A DNA stretch of 64,000 nt from Maricaulis sp. (GTDB taxonomy: Bacteria > Pseudomonadota > Alphaproteobacteria > Caulobacterales > Maricaulaceae): positions 62,001-126,000 of the forward strand of contig NZ_JASBRI010000029.1 in assembly GCF_030149515.1 (NCBI RefSeq). Direction: 5' to 3'. Made by a program: the position numbers and the translations under genes. The notes under the pieces are model-generated. The model had not been told where the DNA came from. It saw nothing but the letters and a program-made list of their open reading frames with translations, and ran no database searches. The first letter of the stretch is position 1, and each line of letters starts with the position of its first letter. This document shows positions 25,477 through 34,828 of this stretch, one piece after another.

Positions 25477-27051
25477 TTACTCGGCGGCTTCCAGCTCGTT
25501 GGCCGGGGGTGACCAGCGCAGGACCGGCTGGCGGGCGGCCCGGGTCTCGTCCAGCCGCTTGGTCGGCGCGTGCACGGGGGCAACCAGGAAGCGGTCCTTC
25601 CCGCCGGCCCGGGCCGCTTCGGCGAGGGCTTCGAGCACTTCGGTAAACCGGTCGAGGCCGCCCTTCGATTCGGTCTCGGTCGGCTCGATCAGCATGGCGC
25701 CGTGGACGACCAGCGGGAAATACATGGTCATCGGGTGATACCCCTCGTCGATCATCGCCTTGGCGAAATCGAGGGTGGAGACACCGGTGTCCTTGAGGAA
25801 GCGGTCGTCGAACAGGGCTTCGTGCATGCAATGGCCCTCATAGGCGGGCGTCATCACATGTTTCAGGCGAGCCAGGATGTAGTTGGCGTTGAGCACAGCG
25901 TCCTCGGCCACCTGTTTCAGACCGTCCGAACCATGGCTCATCATGTAGGTGAGCGCGCGGGTGAACATGCCCATCTGGCCATGGAAGGCAGCCATGCGGC
26001 CGAAGGGTTCGCCGGCTGCCTGCCCGGCGTGCTCGACGAGTTCCCAGGCCCCCTTTTCGGTCTGCTGGACATAGGGCACGGGCACATAGGCGGCCAGCGC
26101 GGCGGAGAAGACCGTGGGGCCGGAGCCGGGGCCGCCGCCACCATGCGGCGTCGAGAAGGTCTTGTGCAGATTGATATGCATGGCGTCGATGCCGAGATCG
26201 CCCGGACGCACCCGGCCGACAATGGCGTTGAAATTGGCGCCGTCGCAATAGAAATACCCGCCCGCCTCGTGGATCAGATCGGCAATCTCGCGAATGTCGC
26301 GTTCGAACAGGCCGCAGGTATTCGGATTGGTCAGCATGATACCGGCGACATCGTCGCCCAGCTTGGCCTTGAAGGCTTCCATGTCGACCCGACCGGTCTT
26401 GTCGGCGGGGATTTCGTCGACGGTGAAGCCGCACTGCACGGCGGTCGCCGGATTGGTGCCATGGGCGCTTTCCGGCACCAGGACACGGCGGCGATGCGTC
26501 TGGCCGTCGGAATCCAGCTTGGCCCGGATTGCCATCATGCCGCAGAACTCGCCATGGGCCCCGGCCTTGGGCGACATCGCCACGGCCGTCGTGCCGGTGA
26601 GCGTCATCAGCCAGTGCGCCAGCTCGCCCATCAGCTGATAGGCCCCCTGCACGGTCGAGGCCGGTTGCATCGGATGAATGTCGGCAAAGCCCGGCAGGCG
26701 CGCGATCTTCTCGTTCAAACGCGGATTGTGCTTCATCGTGCACGAACCGAGCGGATAAAGACCCAGATCGATGGCGTAATTCTTCCGCGACAGGCGGACG
26801 TAATGGCGCATCGTCTCCGGCTCGGCGAGGCCGGGCAGACCGATCTGGCCCTGGCGCTCAAGTCCGCCGAGACGGGTCCGGGTGCCCTTCGGTTCCGGCA
26901 GGTCAACGCCGCAATGCTCCAGATTGCCGCGTTCGAAGATCAGCGGTTCGGCCTGTTCCAGGCCGCGGCTTCCGGAGACGGTATCGGCATAGCCGCCGGT
27001 GGCGGCGTTTTCGGCCATGCGGGTGGGCCGGCCTTGCGTATTCATGCCCAT
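25477..27051 (-). CDS. gcvPB: Glycine dehydrogenase (decarboxylating) subunit 2
   Basis: 524 residues, the C-terminal half of the split P-protein. PLP-dependent; with GcvPA it decarboxylates glycine and loads the aminomethyl group onto lipoyl-GcvH. The PLP lysine is in INLHKTFSTPHGGGGPG; other family blocks are YPLGSCTMKHNPRLNE and ESAHGTNPAT. The ATG at 27051 is one base after the gcvPA stop and uses an AAGGGAG inside the gcvPA 3' end as SD; ATG 27045 is an alternative. Last gene of the gcvT-H-PA-PB operon. Confidence 0.97.
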   Translation of the reverse strand: MGMNTQGRPTRMAENAATGGYADTVSGSRGLEQAEPLIFERGNLEHCGVDLPEPKGTRTRLGGLERQGQIGLPGLAEPETMRHYVRLSRKNYAIDLGLYPLGSCTMKHNPRLNEKIARLPGFADIHPMQPASTVQGAYQLMGELAHWLMTLTGTTAVAMSPKAGAHGEFCGMMAIRAKLDSDGQTHRRRVLVPESAHGTNPATAVQCGFTVDEIPADKTGRVDMEAFKAKLGDDVAGIMLTNPNTCGLFERDIREIADLIHEAGGYFYCDGANFNAIVGRVRPGDLGIDAMHINLHKTFSTPHGGGGPGSGPTVFSAALAAYVPVPYVQQTEKGAWELVEHAGQAAGEPFGRMAAFHGQMGMFTRALTYMMSHGSDGLKQVAEDAVLNANYILARLKHVMTPAYEGHCMHEALFDDRFLKDTGVSTLDFAKAMIDEGYHPMTMYFPLVVHGAMLIEPTETESKGGLDRFTEVLEALAEAARAGGKDRFLVAPVHAPTKRLDETRAARQPVLRWSPPANELEAAE

Positions 27052-27052
27052 C

Positions 27053-28396
27053 TTACAGCACTCCCTTCAGCGCCTTGGCGAAGACGGCAATGTCTTCCGG
27101 CGTGTTGGTCTCGGTCGCAGCGACGATGAGATAATTCTCGAACCGGCCCGGGAACAGACGGCTGGCGGGCACGCCGCCGATCACGCCCACGCGGGCAAGA
27201 TCGTCAACCACCTGGGCGGCCGGCCTGGGCAGTTTCAGGGTGAACTCGTTGAAGAAGGCCTCATTGACCAGTTCCACACCCTCGACCGCACTCAGCGCGT
27301 CGGCAAGTTCGCATGCGGTCTCGTGATTGAGACGGGCCAGCGTGGTGATGCCCTTTTCGCCCAGGAGCGTCATGTGGATGGTCCAGGCCAGCGAGCACAG
27401 ACCGGAATTAGTGCAGATATTCGAGGTCGCCTTGTCGCGGCGGATATGCTGTTCACGTGTCGACAGGGTCAACACATAGCCGCGGCGGCCATCTGCATCC
27501 ACGGTCTCGCCGGCCAGGCGGCCCGGCATCTGGCGGATGAAACGGCGATCGTCCTTGCAGGCGAAAAGACCCACATAGGGGCCGCCGAAATTCAGCCCGA
27601 CGCCGATCGACTGGCCCTCGCCCACGGCGATATCCGCGCCCATGGCCCCCGGGCTTTCCACCAGGCCCAGCGCGACGCATTCGGTAAAGACCGCTATGAC
27701 CAGGGCGCCCTTTTCGTGCGCAGCCTCGGAAATGGCGCGCAGATCGTGCAGACGGCCGAACACGTCGGGCGTCTGCACCACGATGCAGGCTGTCTCATCG
27801 CCGATGGCGGCGATGACCTCGTCCAGGCCGGACGCGGCCGGATCGGTCACCGAGATCTCGACGTCGGAGTATTTCGCCAGCGTCTTCGACGCTTCGATAT
27901 AGTGGGGGTGCACGCCACCGGCCATGACGGCCTTGTTCCGGCGCGTCACGCGGGCGGCCATCATGATGGCCTCGGCACAGGCCGTCGAGCCGTCATACAT
28001 GGAGGCATTGGCCACATCCATGCCGGTCAGGAGCGCGACCTGGGTCTGGAATTCGAACAGGGTCTGCAGCGTGCCCTGCGAGATTTCCGGCTGATACGGT
28101 GTATAGGCCGTGAGAAATTCGGAGCGCTGGATCAGGTGATCCACCGTCGCCGGGATATGGTGCTTGTAGGCCCCCGCCCCCACAAAGAACGGCGCCTGGC
28201 CGGCGGCCACATTTTTCGCCGCCATGGCCGAAAGGGCGCGTTCGACCTGCAATTCGCTCTGCTTGGTCGGCAGGTCGATGAGACCGTCCAGCCGGGCCGC
28301 GTCGGGCACATCGGTGAACAACTCGTCGATGGAGGCAACGCCGATGGTTTCCAGCATCGCCTTCCGGTCGGTATCCGTGTGGGGGAGGTAACGCAT
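27053..28396 (-). CDS. gcvPA: Glycine dehydrogenase (decarboxylating) subunit 1
   Basis: 447 residues, the N-terminal half of the split P-protein, beginning [19 protein letters not shown], standard for this subunit. Family blocks: [33 protein letters not shown] and [19 protein letters not shown]. It lacks the PLP lysine, which is on GcvPB; both form an alpha2-beta2 complex. Follows gcvH by 13 bp and is tightly joined to gcvPB. Confidence 0.97.
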   Translation of the reverse strand: MRYLPHTDTDRKAMLETIGVASIDELFTDVPDAARLDGLIDLPTKQSELQVERALSAMAAKNVAAGQAPFFVGAGAYKHHIPATVDHLIQRSEFLTAYTPYQPEISQGTLQTLFEFQTQVALLTGMDVANASMYDGSTACAEAIMMAARVTRRNKAVMAGGVHPHYIEASKTLAKYSDVEISVTDPAASGLDEVIAAIGDETACIVVQTPDVFGRLHDLRAISEAAHEKGALVIAVFTECVALGLVESPGAMGADIAVGEGQSIGVGLNFGGPYVGLFACKDDRRFIRQMPGRLAGETVDADGRRGYVLTLSTREQHIRRDKATSNICTNSGLCSLAWTIHMTLLGEKGITTLARLNHETACELADALSAVEGVELVNEAFFNEFTLKLPRPAAQVVDDLARVGVIGGVPASRLFPGRFENYLIVAATETNTPEDIAVFAKALKGVL

Positions 28397-28409
28397 GCAG
28401 ATTGGCCTT

Positions 28410-28775
28410 TTAAGCGGTGTGTGCGTTGTAGGCGGCTTCGTCCATCAGCCCGTCCAGCTGGGCCGCGTCGGACAGCTTGATCTTCACGAACCAGCCTGCG
28501 CCGGCAGGATCTTCGTTCACCTTGGCAGGCTCGCCCTCGAGATCGTCATTGATGGCGACGATTTCGCCATCGACGGGCGCATAGACTTCCGAGGCGGCCT
28601 TCACCGACTCGACCACGGCGAACTCGTCGCCCTTGGAGAGCGTCTTGCCGACTTCGGGCAGTTCCACGAACACCACGTCGCCGAGCTGGCCGGCAGCGTA
28701 GGCGGTGATGCCGACCGTGGCGGTATCGCCGTCGACGGTGATCCATTCATGGTCTTCGGTATAGCGGGTAGTCAT
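28410..28775 (-). CDS. gcvH: Glycine cleavage system H protein
   Basis: 121 residues. Lipoyl carrier: starts [10 protein letters not shown], lipoylated Lys in [15 protein letters not shown], and the family block [20 protein letters not shown]. It shuttles the aminomethyl group from the P-protein to GcvT. Lies 21 bp after gcvT. Confidence 0.97.
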   Translation of the reverse strand: MTTRYTEDHEWITVDGDTATVGITAYAAGQLGDVVFVELPEVGKTLSKGDEFAVVESVKAASEVYAPVDGEIVAINDDLEGEPAKVNEDPAGAGWFVKIKLSDAAQLDGLMDEAAYNAHTA

Positions 28776-28796
28776 GGCGTCTCTCCTGCCCCTGAA

Positions 28797-29897
28797 TTAG
28801 CCCCGATAGAAATTCGCCGGCACGAACGGCAGTTTGACGACCGTCGCCGGACGCGGCTTGCCGCGTACGAGAATGTCGACCCCGGTTCCCGGTTCCAGGA
28901 AGCCGCGATCGATATAGCCCATGGCCACCGGACCGTTCACGGTCGGCCCGAAGCCGCCGGAGGTCACGATGCCGATGATGTTTCCGTCCTTGTCGGCGAT
29001 CTCGGCCCCCTCGCGCGCGGGCGCCCCGGCTAGCTTGAGACCGATGCGCTTCTGGCAGGTCTTCTCCTCGATCTGCCGCGCGATCACATCTGCACCCGGG
29101 AAATCGCCCCGGTCGCGCCGCGTTCGCGCCAGCGCCCAGATCAGCGAGGCTTCGACCGGCGTGCGGCTTTCGTCCATGTCATGGCCATAAAGGCAAAGTC
29201 CGGCCTCCAGGCGCAGCGAGTCCCGCGCGCCCAGACCGATCGGCTCGACCTCCGGCTGGGCCAGCAGAAGGCGCGCGATCCGTTCGGCATCGCCCGCCGG
29301 AACGGAGATCTCGAACCCGTCCTCGCCGGTATAGCCGGAGCGGGAGATGAACACCTCGGCACCGTCCAGCTCGAACACGCCGCACTGCATGAAGATCATC
29401 CTGCAGGCATCCGCGCACAGGCGTTCCATCACATCCCTGGCCGCCGGCCCCTGCAGCGCCAGCAGCGCGCGGTCTTCCAGGCGGGTCAGCTTGCCCTTGC
29501 CGGCGACAGCCGCCTCGATATGGGCGAAATCGGCCTCCTTGGTGGCGGCATTGACGACCAGGAAAAGCCCGCCCCCGGACCAGGGACGCGAGACCATCAG
29601 ATCGTCGCGGATGCCGCCCTTGTCGTTGAGCAACAGCGTGTATTTCTGTTCACCCGGATTGAGTGCCTCGAGGTCGGCCGTGATCAGCCTTTCGATGGCC
29701 TTTTCATCGCCCTCATATCGCGCCTGGCCCATGTGGGAGACGTCGAACAGCCCTGCCCCGGTGCGGGTTTGATTGTGCTCGCCCATGATTCCCATGGGGT
29801 ATTGCACCGGCATGTCATAACCGGCGAAGGGCACCATCTTGCCGCCCAGTTCGACGTGGAGGGCATGGAGCGGGGTTTTCTGGAGCGTGTCGGTCAT
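28797..29897 (-). CDS. gcvT: Aminomethyltransferase (glycine cleavage T protein)
   Basis: 366 residues. Transfers the one-carbon unit from aminomethyl-lipoyl-GcvH to tetrahydrofolate, releasing ammonia. Family blocks: GYDMPVQYPMGIMGEHNQTR, DVSHMGQ, SRSGYTGEDGFEI and GARDSLRLEAGLCLYGHD. The ATG at 29897 is chosen: AAGGA lies about 7 nt upstream and it opens MTDTLQKTPLHALHVELGGK. A longer in-frame extension to 30179 would run through the glycine riboswitch and is not real. First gene of the operon. Confidence 0.97.
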   Translation of the reverse strand: MTDTLQKTPLHALHVELGGKMVPFAGYDMPVQYPMGIMGEHNQTRTGAGLFDVSHMGQARYEGDEKAIERLITADLEALNPGEQKYTLLLNDKGGIRDDLMVSRPWSGGGLFLVVNAATKEADFAHIEAAVAGKGKLTRLEDRALLALQGPAARDVMERLCADACRMIFMQCGVFELDGAEVFISRSGYTGEDGFEISVPAGDAERIARLLLAQPEVEPIGLGARDSLRLEAGLCLYGHDMDESRTPVEASLIWALARTRRDRGDFPGADVIARQIEEKTCQKRIGLKLAGAPAREGAEIADKDGNIIGIVTSGGFGPTVNGPVAMGYIDRGFLEPGTGVDILVRGKPRPATVVKLPFVPANFYRG

Positions 29898-29952
29898 GTC
29901 GGGTCCTTGCGTTGAGGCGGCCCTGCACGCCCCGTCCGAGCTTGCAAGCCAT

Positions 29953-30153
29953 GCCCCCGCTGTCCCGATAACCTGAGAGATTCCGTGGACTTCCTCGCCG
30001 CCCGATCGCGGCGGAACCCACTTGCTCCGTCGGTGGGATGGGGCAAACCCCATCCACTTTCCAGCGTTCTGCTCTCCCGCGGTCCTTCGGCCTGAGCGTT
30101 TCCGGGGCGGTTGCGCCTTCGGCGCCGGCCTTTTCGCCGGTCTCTCCCGCGGG
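29953..30153 (-). ncRNA. Tandem glycine riboswitch
   Basis: Two glycine aptamers in series in the gcvT leader. Aptamer 1 (about 30153-30076): closing stem CCCGCGG/CCGCGGG, conserved GGGAGAG near the 5' side, GCCGAAGGCGCAA, and the 3' core CTCAGGCCGAAGGACCGCG. Aptamer 2 (about 30078-29953): GGGAGAGC, ACCGACGGAGCAAG, then AATCTCTCAGGTTATCGGGA. The core sequences GCCGAAGGNGCAA and CTCAGG..AAGGAC are the glycine riboswitch signatures. It ends about 55 nt before the gcvT ATG, so glycine probably activates expression of the glycine cleavage operon. Confidence 0.93.
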
Positions 30154-30203
30154 GAGTTTGATCCCGCGAAGCCGGTCATGAGCCTGCTTCGCGATTGCGC
30201 CGG

Positions 30204-30231
30204 ACTCTATGATTCCGCGGCCGAGAGTCAA
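30204..30231 (-). promoter_or_regulatory. gcv operon promoter overlapped by three GANTC sites
   Basis: Minus strand TTGACT (30231-30226), 16 nt, TAGAGT (30209-30204). Transcription would begin around 30197, about 45 nt before aptamer 1. GANTC sites at 30203-30207 (GACTC, overlapping the -10), 30211-30215 (GATTC, in the spacer) and 30225-30229 (GAGTC, overlapping the -35) are substrates for the CcrM encoded near 10.4 kb. Confidence 0.65.
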
Positions 30232-30400
30232 TGATGCGGGGCGGTTAATCCAGGCGCGGCAAGCAGACGGCCAGCGCGCAGATCCGGCAAGCATGGAACA
30301 AAGTCCGCGGCCATATTGCGAACATGGCAACACCCCTCCCCGGAACAGCGAAGCCAAACAGTCGTGCGGGGAAACCCGGTAGCGTGCTTGTGGGGGTAAA

Positions 30401-32167
30401 CTACATCCGCGCCGGCGCTTCCAGTCCCAGAAGCTCCAGGCAGAGTTCCAGCTGTTTCAGCGTGGCCTCGGCCAGGGCCAGGCGGGAGGTCTTCTCACCC
30501 TCGCCGTCCGCGGACAGGACCGGACAGGCCGAATAGAATTTCGAAAAGGCCTGGGCGAGCGTGAAAGCGTGGTCGCAGATCGCGTTGGGCGCCCGGTTCT
30601 CGCACGCCTGCTCGACTGCGGCGCCGAACGCGTCGAGCGCCAGCACGAGTTCGCGCTCCTCCGGCGTGTCCGCCGAGATCGGCCCCGCCGCAACGCCCGC
30701 CGCCTCCGCACGGCGCATCAGCGATTTCACCCGCACCGCGGCGTAGAGGAGATAGGGGCCGGTCTTGCCCTCGAAACTGGTAAAGCGGTCCAGGTCGAAG
30801 ACATAATTGGTGGTGCGATAGTTCTGCAGATCGGCAAACTTGATCGCCGCCAGCCCGACCATGCGGGCCACCCGGTCATGCTCCTCCGCCCCGACATCCT
30901 CGGCCAGCCCCGCCTCGTGCAGGCGCTCGTCGGCCCGTTTGATGGCACTCGCGATCAGGTCGGCGAGGCGGAACGTACCGCCGTCGCGCGTGCGCAGGCG
31001 CTTGCCGTCCGGTCCGTTCACGGTGCCGAACTTGACGTGTTCCAGCGATCCTTCCGGCGCCAGGCCGGCCTTGTCGGCGGCGCGGAAAACCTGTTCGAAA
31101 TGATCCGACTGGGCCAGGTCCACGACATAGAGTGTCAGGTCAGGACCGATCGTCTGCTTGCGATCGAGAATGGTGGCAAGATCCGTCGTGCCGTAGAGCG
31201 AGGATCCCTCGGACGTCACCAGGATCAGCGGCGCCAGCTCCTTCTTGTCGCCGTCGCGGGCTACGCGGACGACCCACGCCCCCTCGCTCTCCTCGGCCAC
31301 GCCGCGCGCCTTGAAGTCGGCGATCAGCCCGTCGATCAGATCGTTGACGTCGCTTTCGCCCTTCCACAGGTCGAAATGCACGCCCAGCGCCGCGAAGTCC
31401 TTTTTCAGTGCCGCCACCGAAACATCGATGAAATGCCGCAGCAAAGCCCGGTACCCGGCCCGGCCGGCCTGCAATTCCGCCGTTGCCTTGCGGGACTTCG
31501 CCAGGCGTTCCGGATCCTCCTTGGCCTTTTTCGAGGCCTGGGGATACAGACGCGCGAGATCCTCGATATCGACCGGCGGCTGTGACGGATACTCGCCTTC
31601 ATAGTCGGCGTCGAAATAGGGCAGGTCCGGCTGCTCGTCCTCGAGCTCGGTGATCAGGTGGCCCATCTGCAGGCCCCAATCGCCCAGATGGATGTCGGAC
31701 ACGACATCGTCGCCACGGAAGCGGAACAGCCGCTGCAGGCTGTCGCCCAGCACGGACGAGCGCAGGTGTCCAACATGCATCGGCTTGGCGACATTGGGAC
31801 CGCCGAAATCGATCATGACCTTGCGCGGCGCCGCCGTCACAGGGACACCTGCACGCTCGTCGGCCGCGATTTCTGCCGCTCGCGCATTGATGGCGGCCTT
31901 GGCCGGACGCAGATTGACAAAGCCCGGACCGGCGATCTCTGCGGTTTCGATCAATGCATCGCCCGCCACCGCATCGAGCACCGCCTGCGCAATGTCGCGC
32001 GGTGCCTTCCTGGCCTGCTTGGCCGCGGGCATGGCGCCATTGCACTGGAAGGGGAAGACATCCGGATTCTGCCTGGACGGCGTGACACGGCCCAGTTCGC
32101 GCGGAAGCCCAAGGGAAGCAAACGCGTCGCCCAGCCGTTCGCTGAGCTGTTCGGCGATTGAAGGCAT
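30401..32167 (-). CDS. argS: Arginyl-tRNA synthetase
   Basis: 588 residues, class I. N-terminal tRNA D-loop-binding domain, then the catalytic HIGH motif as AKPMHVGHLRS (HVGH 131-134). The KMSKS region is replaced by GKRLRTRDGGTFRL as in many ArgRS of this type. The C-terminal DALR anticodon-binding domain ends in LELLGLEAPARM. Charges tRNA-Arg. The ATG at 32167 is 3 bp after the stop of the upstream lipoprotein gene, so the two are probably co-transcribed. Confidence 0.96.
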   Translation of the reverse strand: MPSIAEQLSERLGDAFASLGLPRELGRVTPSRQNPDVFPFQCNGAMPAAKQARKAPRDIAQAVLDAVAGDALIETAEIAGPGFVNLRPAKAAINARAAEIAADERAGVPVTAAPRKVMIDFGGPNVAKPMHVGHLRSSVLGDSLQRLFRFRGDDVVSDIHLGDWGLQMGHLITELEDEQPDLPYFDADYEGEYPSQPPVDIEDLARLYPQASKKAKEDPERLAKSRKATAELQAGRAGYRALLRHFIDVSVAALKKDFAALGVHFDLWKGESDVNDLIDGLIADFKARGVAEESEGAWVVRVARDGDKKELAPLILVTSEGSSLYGTTDLATILDRKQTIGPDLTLYVVDLAQSDHFEQVFRAADKAGLAPEGSLEHVKFGTVNGPDGKRLRTRDGGTFRLADLIASAIKRADERLHEAGLAEDVGAEEHDRVARMVGLAAIKFADLQNYRTTNYVFDLDRFTSFEGKTGPYLLYAAVRVKSLMRRAEAAGVAAGPISADTPEERELVLALDAFGAAVEQACENRAPNAICDHAFTLAQAFSKFYSACPVLSADGEGEKTSRLALAEATLKQLELCLELLGLEAPARM

Positions 32168-32170
32168 GGT

Positions 32171-32764
32171 CTAGTCCTGGCCGGCCGCCACGCGGAAGCG
32201 CTGACCGGAACGGTTGAAGGCAAGCTGTTCAGGCGTCAGTTCGAACCCGACAATGATTTCGAAATTGGTGCCCGACGTGTTCGCCTCGGCCCGCGGGATC
32301 GAGATCGCGTCGATCGTCTCGGTGAGGTAGACACGGTCCTGGCCCGGATCGAAGCGCACCGTGATCGGAAAGGTTTCCTTGTGGATCACGGCCATGTCGC
32401 GCCGGGTCACCGCGACGAAATACTCGTAGGTGCGGGCCTCGCCCCTGGCCGCCGGGCCGCGGCCGAAGCCCATGTCCAGCTCCAGATTGGCTATAATGGG
32501 CCGCTCGCCATAATAGCTGCACAGCGACCGGACGGCGAGAATCTCGCCGGTGAAACCCACACTCTCGTAATTGACCTCGTCGCCGTGGATATCGACCACC
32601 CGGTGTGCGTCATAGAGCGACAGCGCGGAAGGACACGGACCGGCATTGGGCTCGGGCGACGCCAGCGCCTCCTGCACGGTCGAGCAGCCCGAAACGAGGC
32701 CGGCGGCAAGGGCGAGAGCGGCGAAAGAACGCACGTGACTGGAAAACGCGTGACTGGAGAACAT
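32171..32764 (-). CDS. Predicted lipoprotein, function unknown
   Basis: 197 residues with lipobox VSGC (Cys27). The mature part has two to three cysteines (including [11 protein letters not shown] and SLCSYYGE) and a beta-rich C-terminus; no family recognised. The n-region of the signal peptide carries a 5-codon tandem duplication (FSSHA then FSSHV). Upstream of argS by 3 bp and divergent from ispH across 122 bp. Confidence 0.75.
   Translation of the reverse strand: MFSSHAFSSHVRSFAALALAAGLVSGCSTVQEALASPEPNAGPCPSALSLYDAHRVVDIHGDEVNYESVGFTGEILAVRSLCSYYGERPIIANLELDMGFGRGPAARGEARTYEYFVAVTRRDMAVIHKETFPITVRFDPGQDRVYLTETIDAISIPRAEANTSGTNFEIIVGFELTPEQLAFNRSGQRFRVAAGQD
32734..32763. repeat. 15-bp tandem duplication in a signal-peptide coding region
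   Basis: CGTGACTGGAAAA at 32734 and CGTGACTGGAGAA at 32749, a near-perfect repeat with 15-bp period, in frame with the lipoprotein gene (five codons). Confidence 0.7.
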
Positions 32765-32886
32765 TGTGCACTACCTGTCCTGGGAACGGACCCCGCCACT
32801 GGATAGCGGCCGGGCAGTTTGTTAGGACGGTCATACGATGCGTGTGCGGCTTCCGCAACGCCATCGCTGAAGGAGATTGCGAGCCA

Positions 32887-33834
32887 ATGAGCACGCCCCG
32901 CCCGCCCCTCACACTCCTGCTGGCGGCCCCGCGCGGTTTCTGCGCCGGGGTCGACCGGGCGATCCAGATCGTCGAGCGCGCCCTGGAGCGCTTCGGCGCG
33001 CCGGTCTATGTACGCCACGAGATCGTACACAACCGTCATGTCGTCGAACGGCTGGAAGCCATGGGCGCGGTCTTTGTCGACGAGCTGGACCAGTGCCCGG
33101 ACGACCGGCCGGTCGTGTTTTCCGCTCACGGCGTCCCCAAACGGGTGCCGGACGAGGCCCGGCGGCGCAACATGATCTATGTCGACGCCACCTGCCCGCT
33201 GGTCTCCAAGGTCCATGTTGAAGCCCAGCGCCATTTCGCCAATGGCGACGAGATCGTTTTGGTGGGCCATGCCGGCCACCCCGAAGTGGTGGGCACGATG
33301 GGGCAACTGCCCGACGGCGCGATCACGCTCATCGAAACCGTCGACGATGCGATGCGCTTTGCACCGCGCGATCCGTCGCGCCTCGCCTTCGTCACCCAGA
33401 CGACGCTCTCGGTCGACGACACATCGGCGATCGTCGAAACCCTTCAGACCCGTTTTCCGCAGATGAAGGCGCCGCACAAGGAAGACATCTGCTACGCGAC
33501 GACCAATCGGCAAAGCGCCGTCAAGGCCCTGGCACCGCGCAGCGATATCGTCTTCGTGATCGGCGCGCCGAATTCCTCGAACTCGGTTCGCCTGGTCGAG
33601 GTTGCCAGACGCGCCGGCACACCGCGGGCCCAACTGGTGTCCTGTGCCGCCGACGTAGACTGGGATGAGATCGTAGATGTCCAGACCGTGGGCATCACCG
33701 CCGGCGCCTCTGCGCCGGAAGACCTGGTGCAGGGGTTGATCGACGCCTTCCGGGCGCGCTTCGACGTGGTACTGGAAGAAGTGCGGGTGACCGACGAGGA
33801 CGTGGTGTTTAAGCTCCCCCGGGCGGTCGCCTAG
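32887..33834 (+). CDS. ispH: 4-hydroxy-3-methylbut-2-enyl diphosphate reductase
   Basis: 315 residues. Last enzyme of the MEP pathway; reduces HMBPP to IPP and DMAPP with a 4Fe-4S cluster. Cluster cysteines C19 ([10 protein letters not shown]), C103 (ATCPLVSK) and C202 (ICYATTNRQ) are all present, with substrate residues in [17 protein letters not shown] and the SSNS loop. The ATG at 32887 follows AAGGAG. A small metalloprotease-like membrane protein gene lies 23 bp downstream on the same strand. Confidence 0.97.
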   Translation: MSTPRPPLTLLLAAPRGFCAGVDRAIQIVERALERFGAPVYVRHEIVHNRHVVERLEAMGAVFVDELDQCPDDRPVVFSAHGVPKRVPDEARRRNMIYVDATCPLVSKVHVEAQRHFANGDEIVLVGHAGHPEVVGTMGQLPDGAITLIETVDDAMRFAPRDPSRLAFVTQTTLSVDDTSAIVETLQTRFPQMKAPHKEDICYATTNRQSAVKALAPRSDIVFVIGAPNSSNSVRLVEVARRAGTPRAQLVSCAADVDWDEIVDVQTVGITAGASAPEDLVQGLIDAFRARFDVVLEEVRVTDEDVVFKLPRAVA

Positions 33835-33857
33835 GCTGCGCAGCATTCGAGGGGAGA

Positions 33858-34400
33858 ATGACACGATCTCGACTGATCGGGCTGGCCGTCCTCACGCCGG
33901 TCGTCGGCGTTTTCGGATTTCTGGCTCACGAAGCCGGGCATTGGAGCATGGGCCGGGCCTTCGGCCTGGACATGTATCTCCAGCTCAACCGGGCGGGACC
34001 GGTCGACCCCGGCATCGATGTCGCCACGTGGCGGCAGGCCACAATCACATCGGCGGGACCGGCCGTGACCTTTGCCCAGGCACTGATCGGCGTGGCGCTC
34101 GCCCGCCGCCTGCCCGTGCTCGGCTTCGCATTGACCTTTTCGGCCGTCTACATGCGGGCCGTGGCGTTCGGGATATCGGTTCTGGTCAATCCCAATGACG
34201 AGGCCCGGCTGGGGGAGATGCTGGGAATCGGCATCTATCCCATCCACATTGCCGTGATGGCTCTCCTCCTGCCTGTGCTGGCACTGGCAACGCTCCGGGC
34301 CCGGGCCGGGTGGTCCGCCTATATCATCGCCTTCGTGGCATCGAGTGCGGCCGTGAGTGCCGTCGTCTATCTTGACCCGGTGATCGGGCGTATTCTCTGA
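33858..34400 (+). CDS. Small membrane protein with HEAGH motif, metalloprotease-like
   Basis: 180 residues, mostly hydrophobic with about four to five membrane segments. The first ends in a zinc-peptidase motif HEAGH (24-28, FLAHEAGHWSMG). A later hydrophobic block contains TSAGPAVTF, reminiscent of the second conserved element of intramembrane M50 proteases, and NPNDEARLGEMLG contains an Asp that could be the third ligand. If active it would cut membrane-embedded substrates; this is inferred from motifs. ATG after GGGGAG. In series with ispH, a DUF1801 gene and rnhA. Confidence 0.7.
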   Translation: MTRSRLIGLAVLTPVVGVFGFLAHEAGHWSMGRAFGLDMYLQLNRAGPVDPGIDVATWRQATITSAGPAVTFAQALIGVALARRLPVLGFALTFSAVYMRAVAFGISVLVNPNDEARLGEMLGIGIYPIHIAVMALLLPVLALATLRARAGWSAYIIAFVASSAAVSAVVYLDPVIGRIL

Positions 34401-34408
34401 GATCTGTC

Positions 34409-34828
34409 ATGAGCACCAACAAGACCCAGCCCACACAGATAGATCCGCGCGACTTTATCGAGTCGGTCGAACATCCCGTCCGCCGGCAGGACGCACTGAC
34501 CCTGCTGGACATGATGACCCGTATCACGGGTGAAGAGCCGGAGATGTGGGGCCCGTCCATCATCGGTTTCGGCCGGTACCACTACAAGTATGAGAGCGGC
34601 CGCGAAGGCGATTTCATGCGCACGGGCTTTTCCCCGCGCAAGGCCAATCTCGTCGTCTATATCATGCCGGGCTATACCGATTTCAGCCCGATACTGGCGC
34701 GGCTTGGCAAACACAAACTTGGAAAATCCTGTCTTTATCTCAACAAGCTGGCGGATGTGGATCTTGATGTGCTCGAAGAGCTGATCCGCGCCGGCCTGGC
34801 CGACATGGCGAAAAAATATCCGGAATGA
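34409..34828 (+). CDS. DUF1801 domain protein
   Basis: 139 residues, soluble. The region [38 protein letters not shown] and then [17 protein letters not shown] is typical of DUF1801 (YdhG-like). Its function is not known. Its stop overlaps the rnhA ATG (ATGA), so it is coupled to rnhA. Confidence 0.82.
   Translation: MSTNKTQPTQIDPRDFIESVEHPVRRQDALTLLDMMTRITGEEPEMWGPSIIGFGRYHYKYESGREGDFMRTGFSPRKANLVVYIMPGYTDFSPILARLGKHKLGKSCLYLNKLADVDLDVLEELIRAGLADMAKKYPE

Larger units (their letters stand above)
29898..30400. other. gcv leader and argS/gcvT spacer (no gene)
   Basis: 503 bp between the gcvT start and the argS stop. The left ~335 bp is the gcv leader with the tandem glycine riboswitch and the promoter. 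The right ~170 bp (30232-30400) has no gene or clear terminator that I can see. Confidence 0.7.

Noticed and set aside
25307-25831. Minus-strand open frame overlapping the gcvPB 3' end
   Set aside because: Arg/Pro-rich shadow of gcvPB; runs through the hairpin and has no domain.
29898-30179. N-terminal extension of gcvT to 30179
   Set aside because: It would translate the glycine riboswitch; the ATG at 29897 has an SD and gives the family length.
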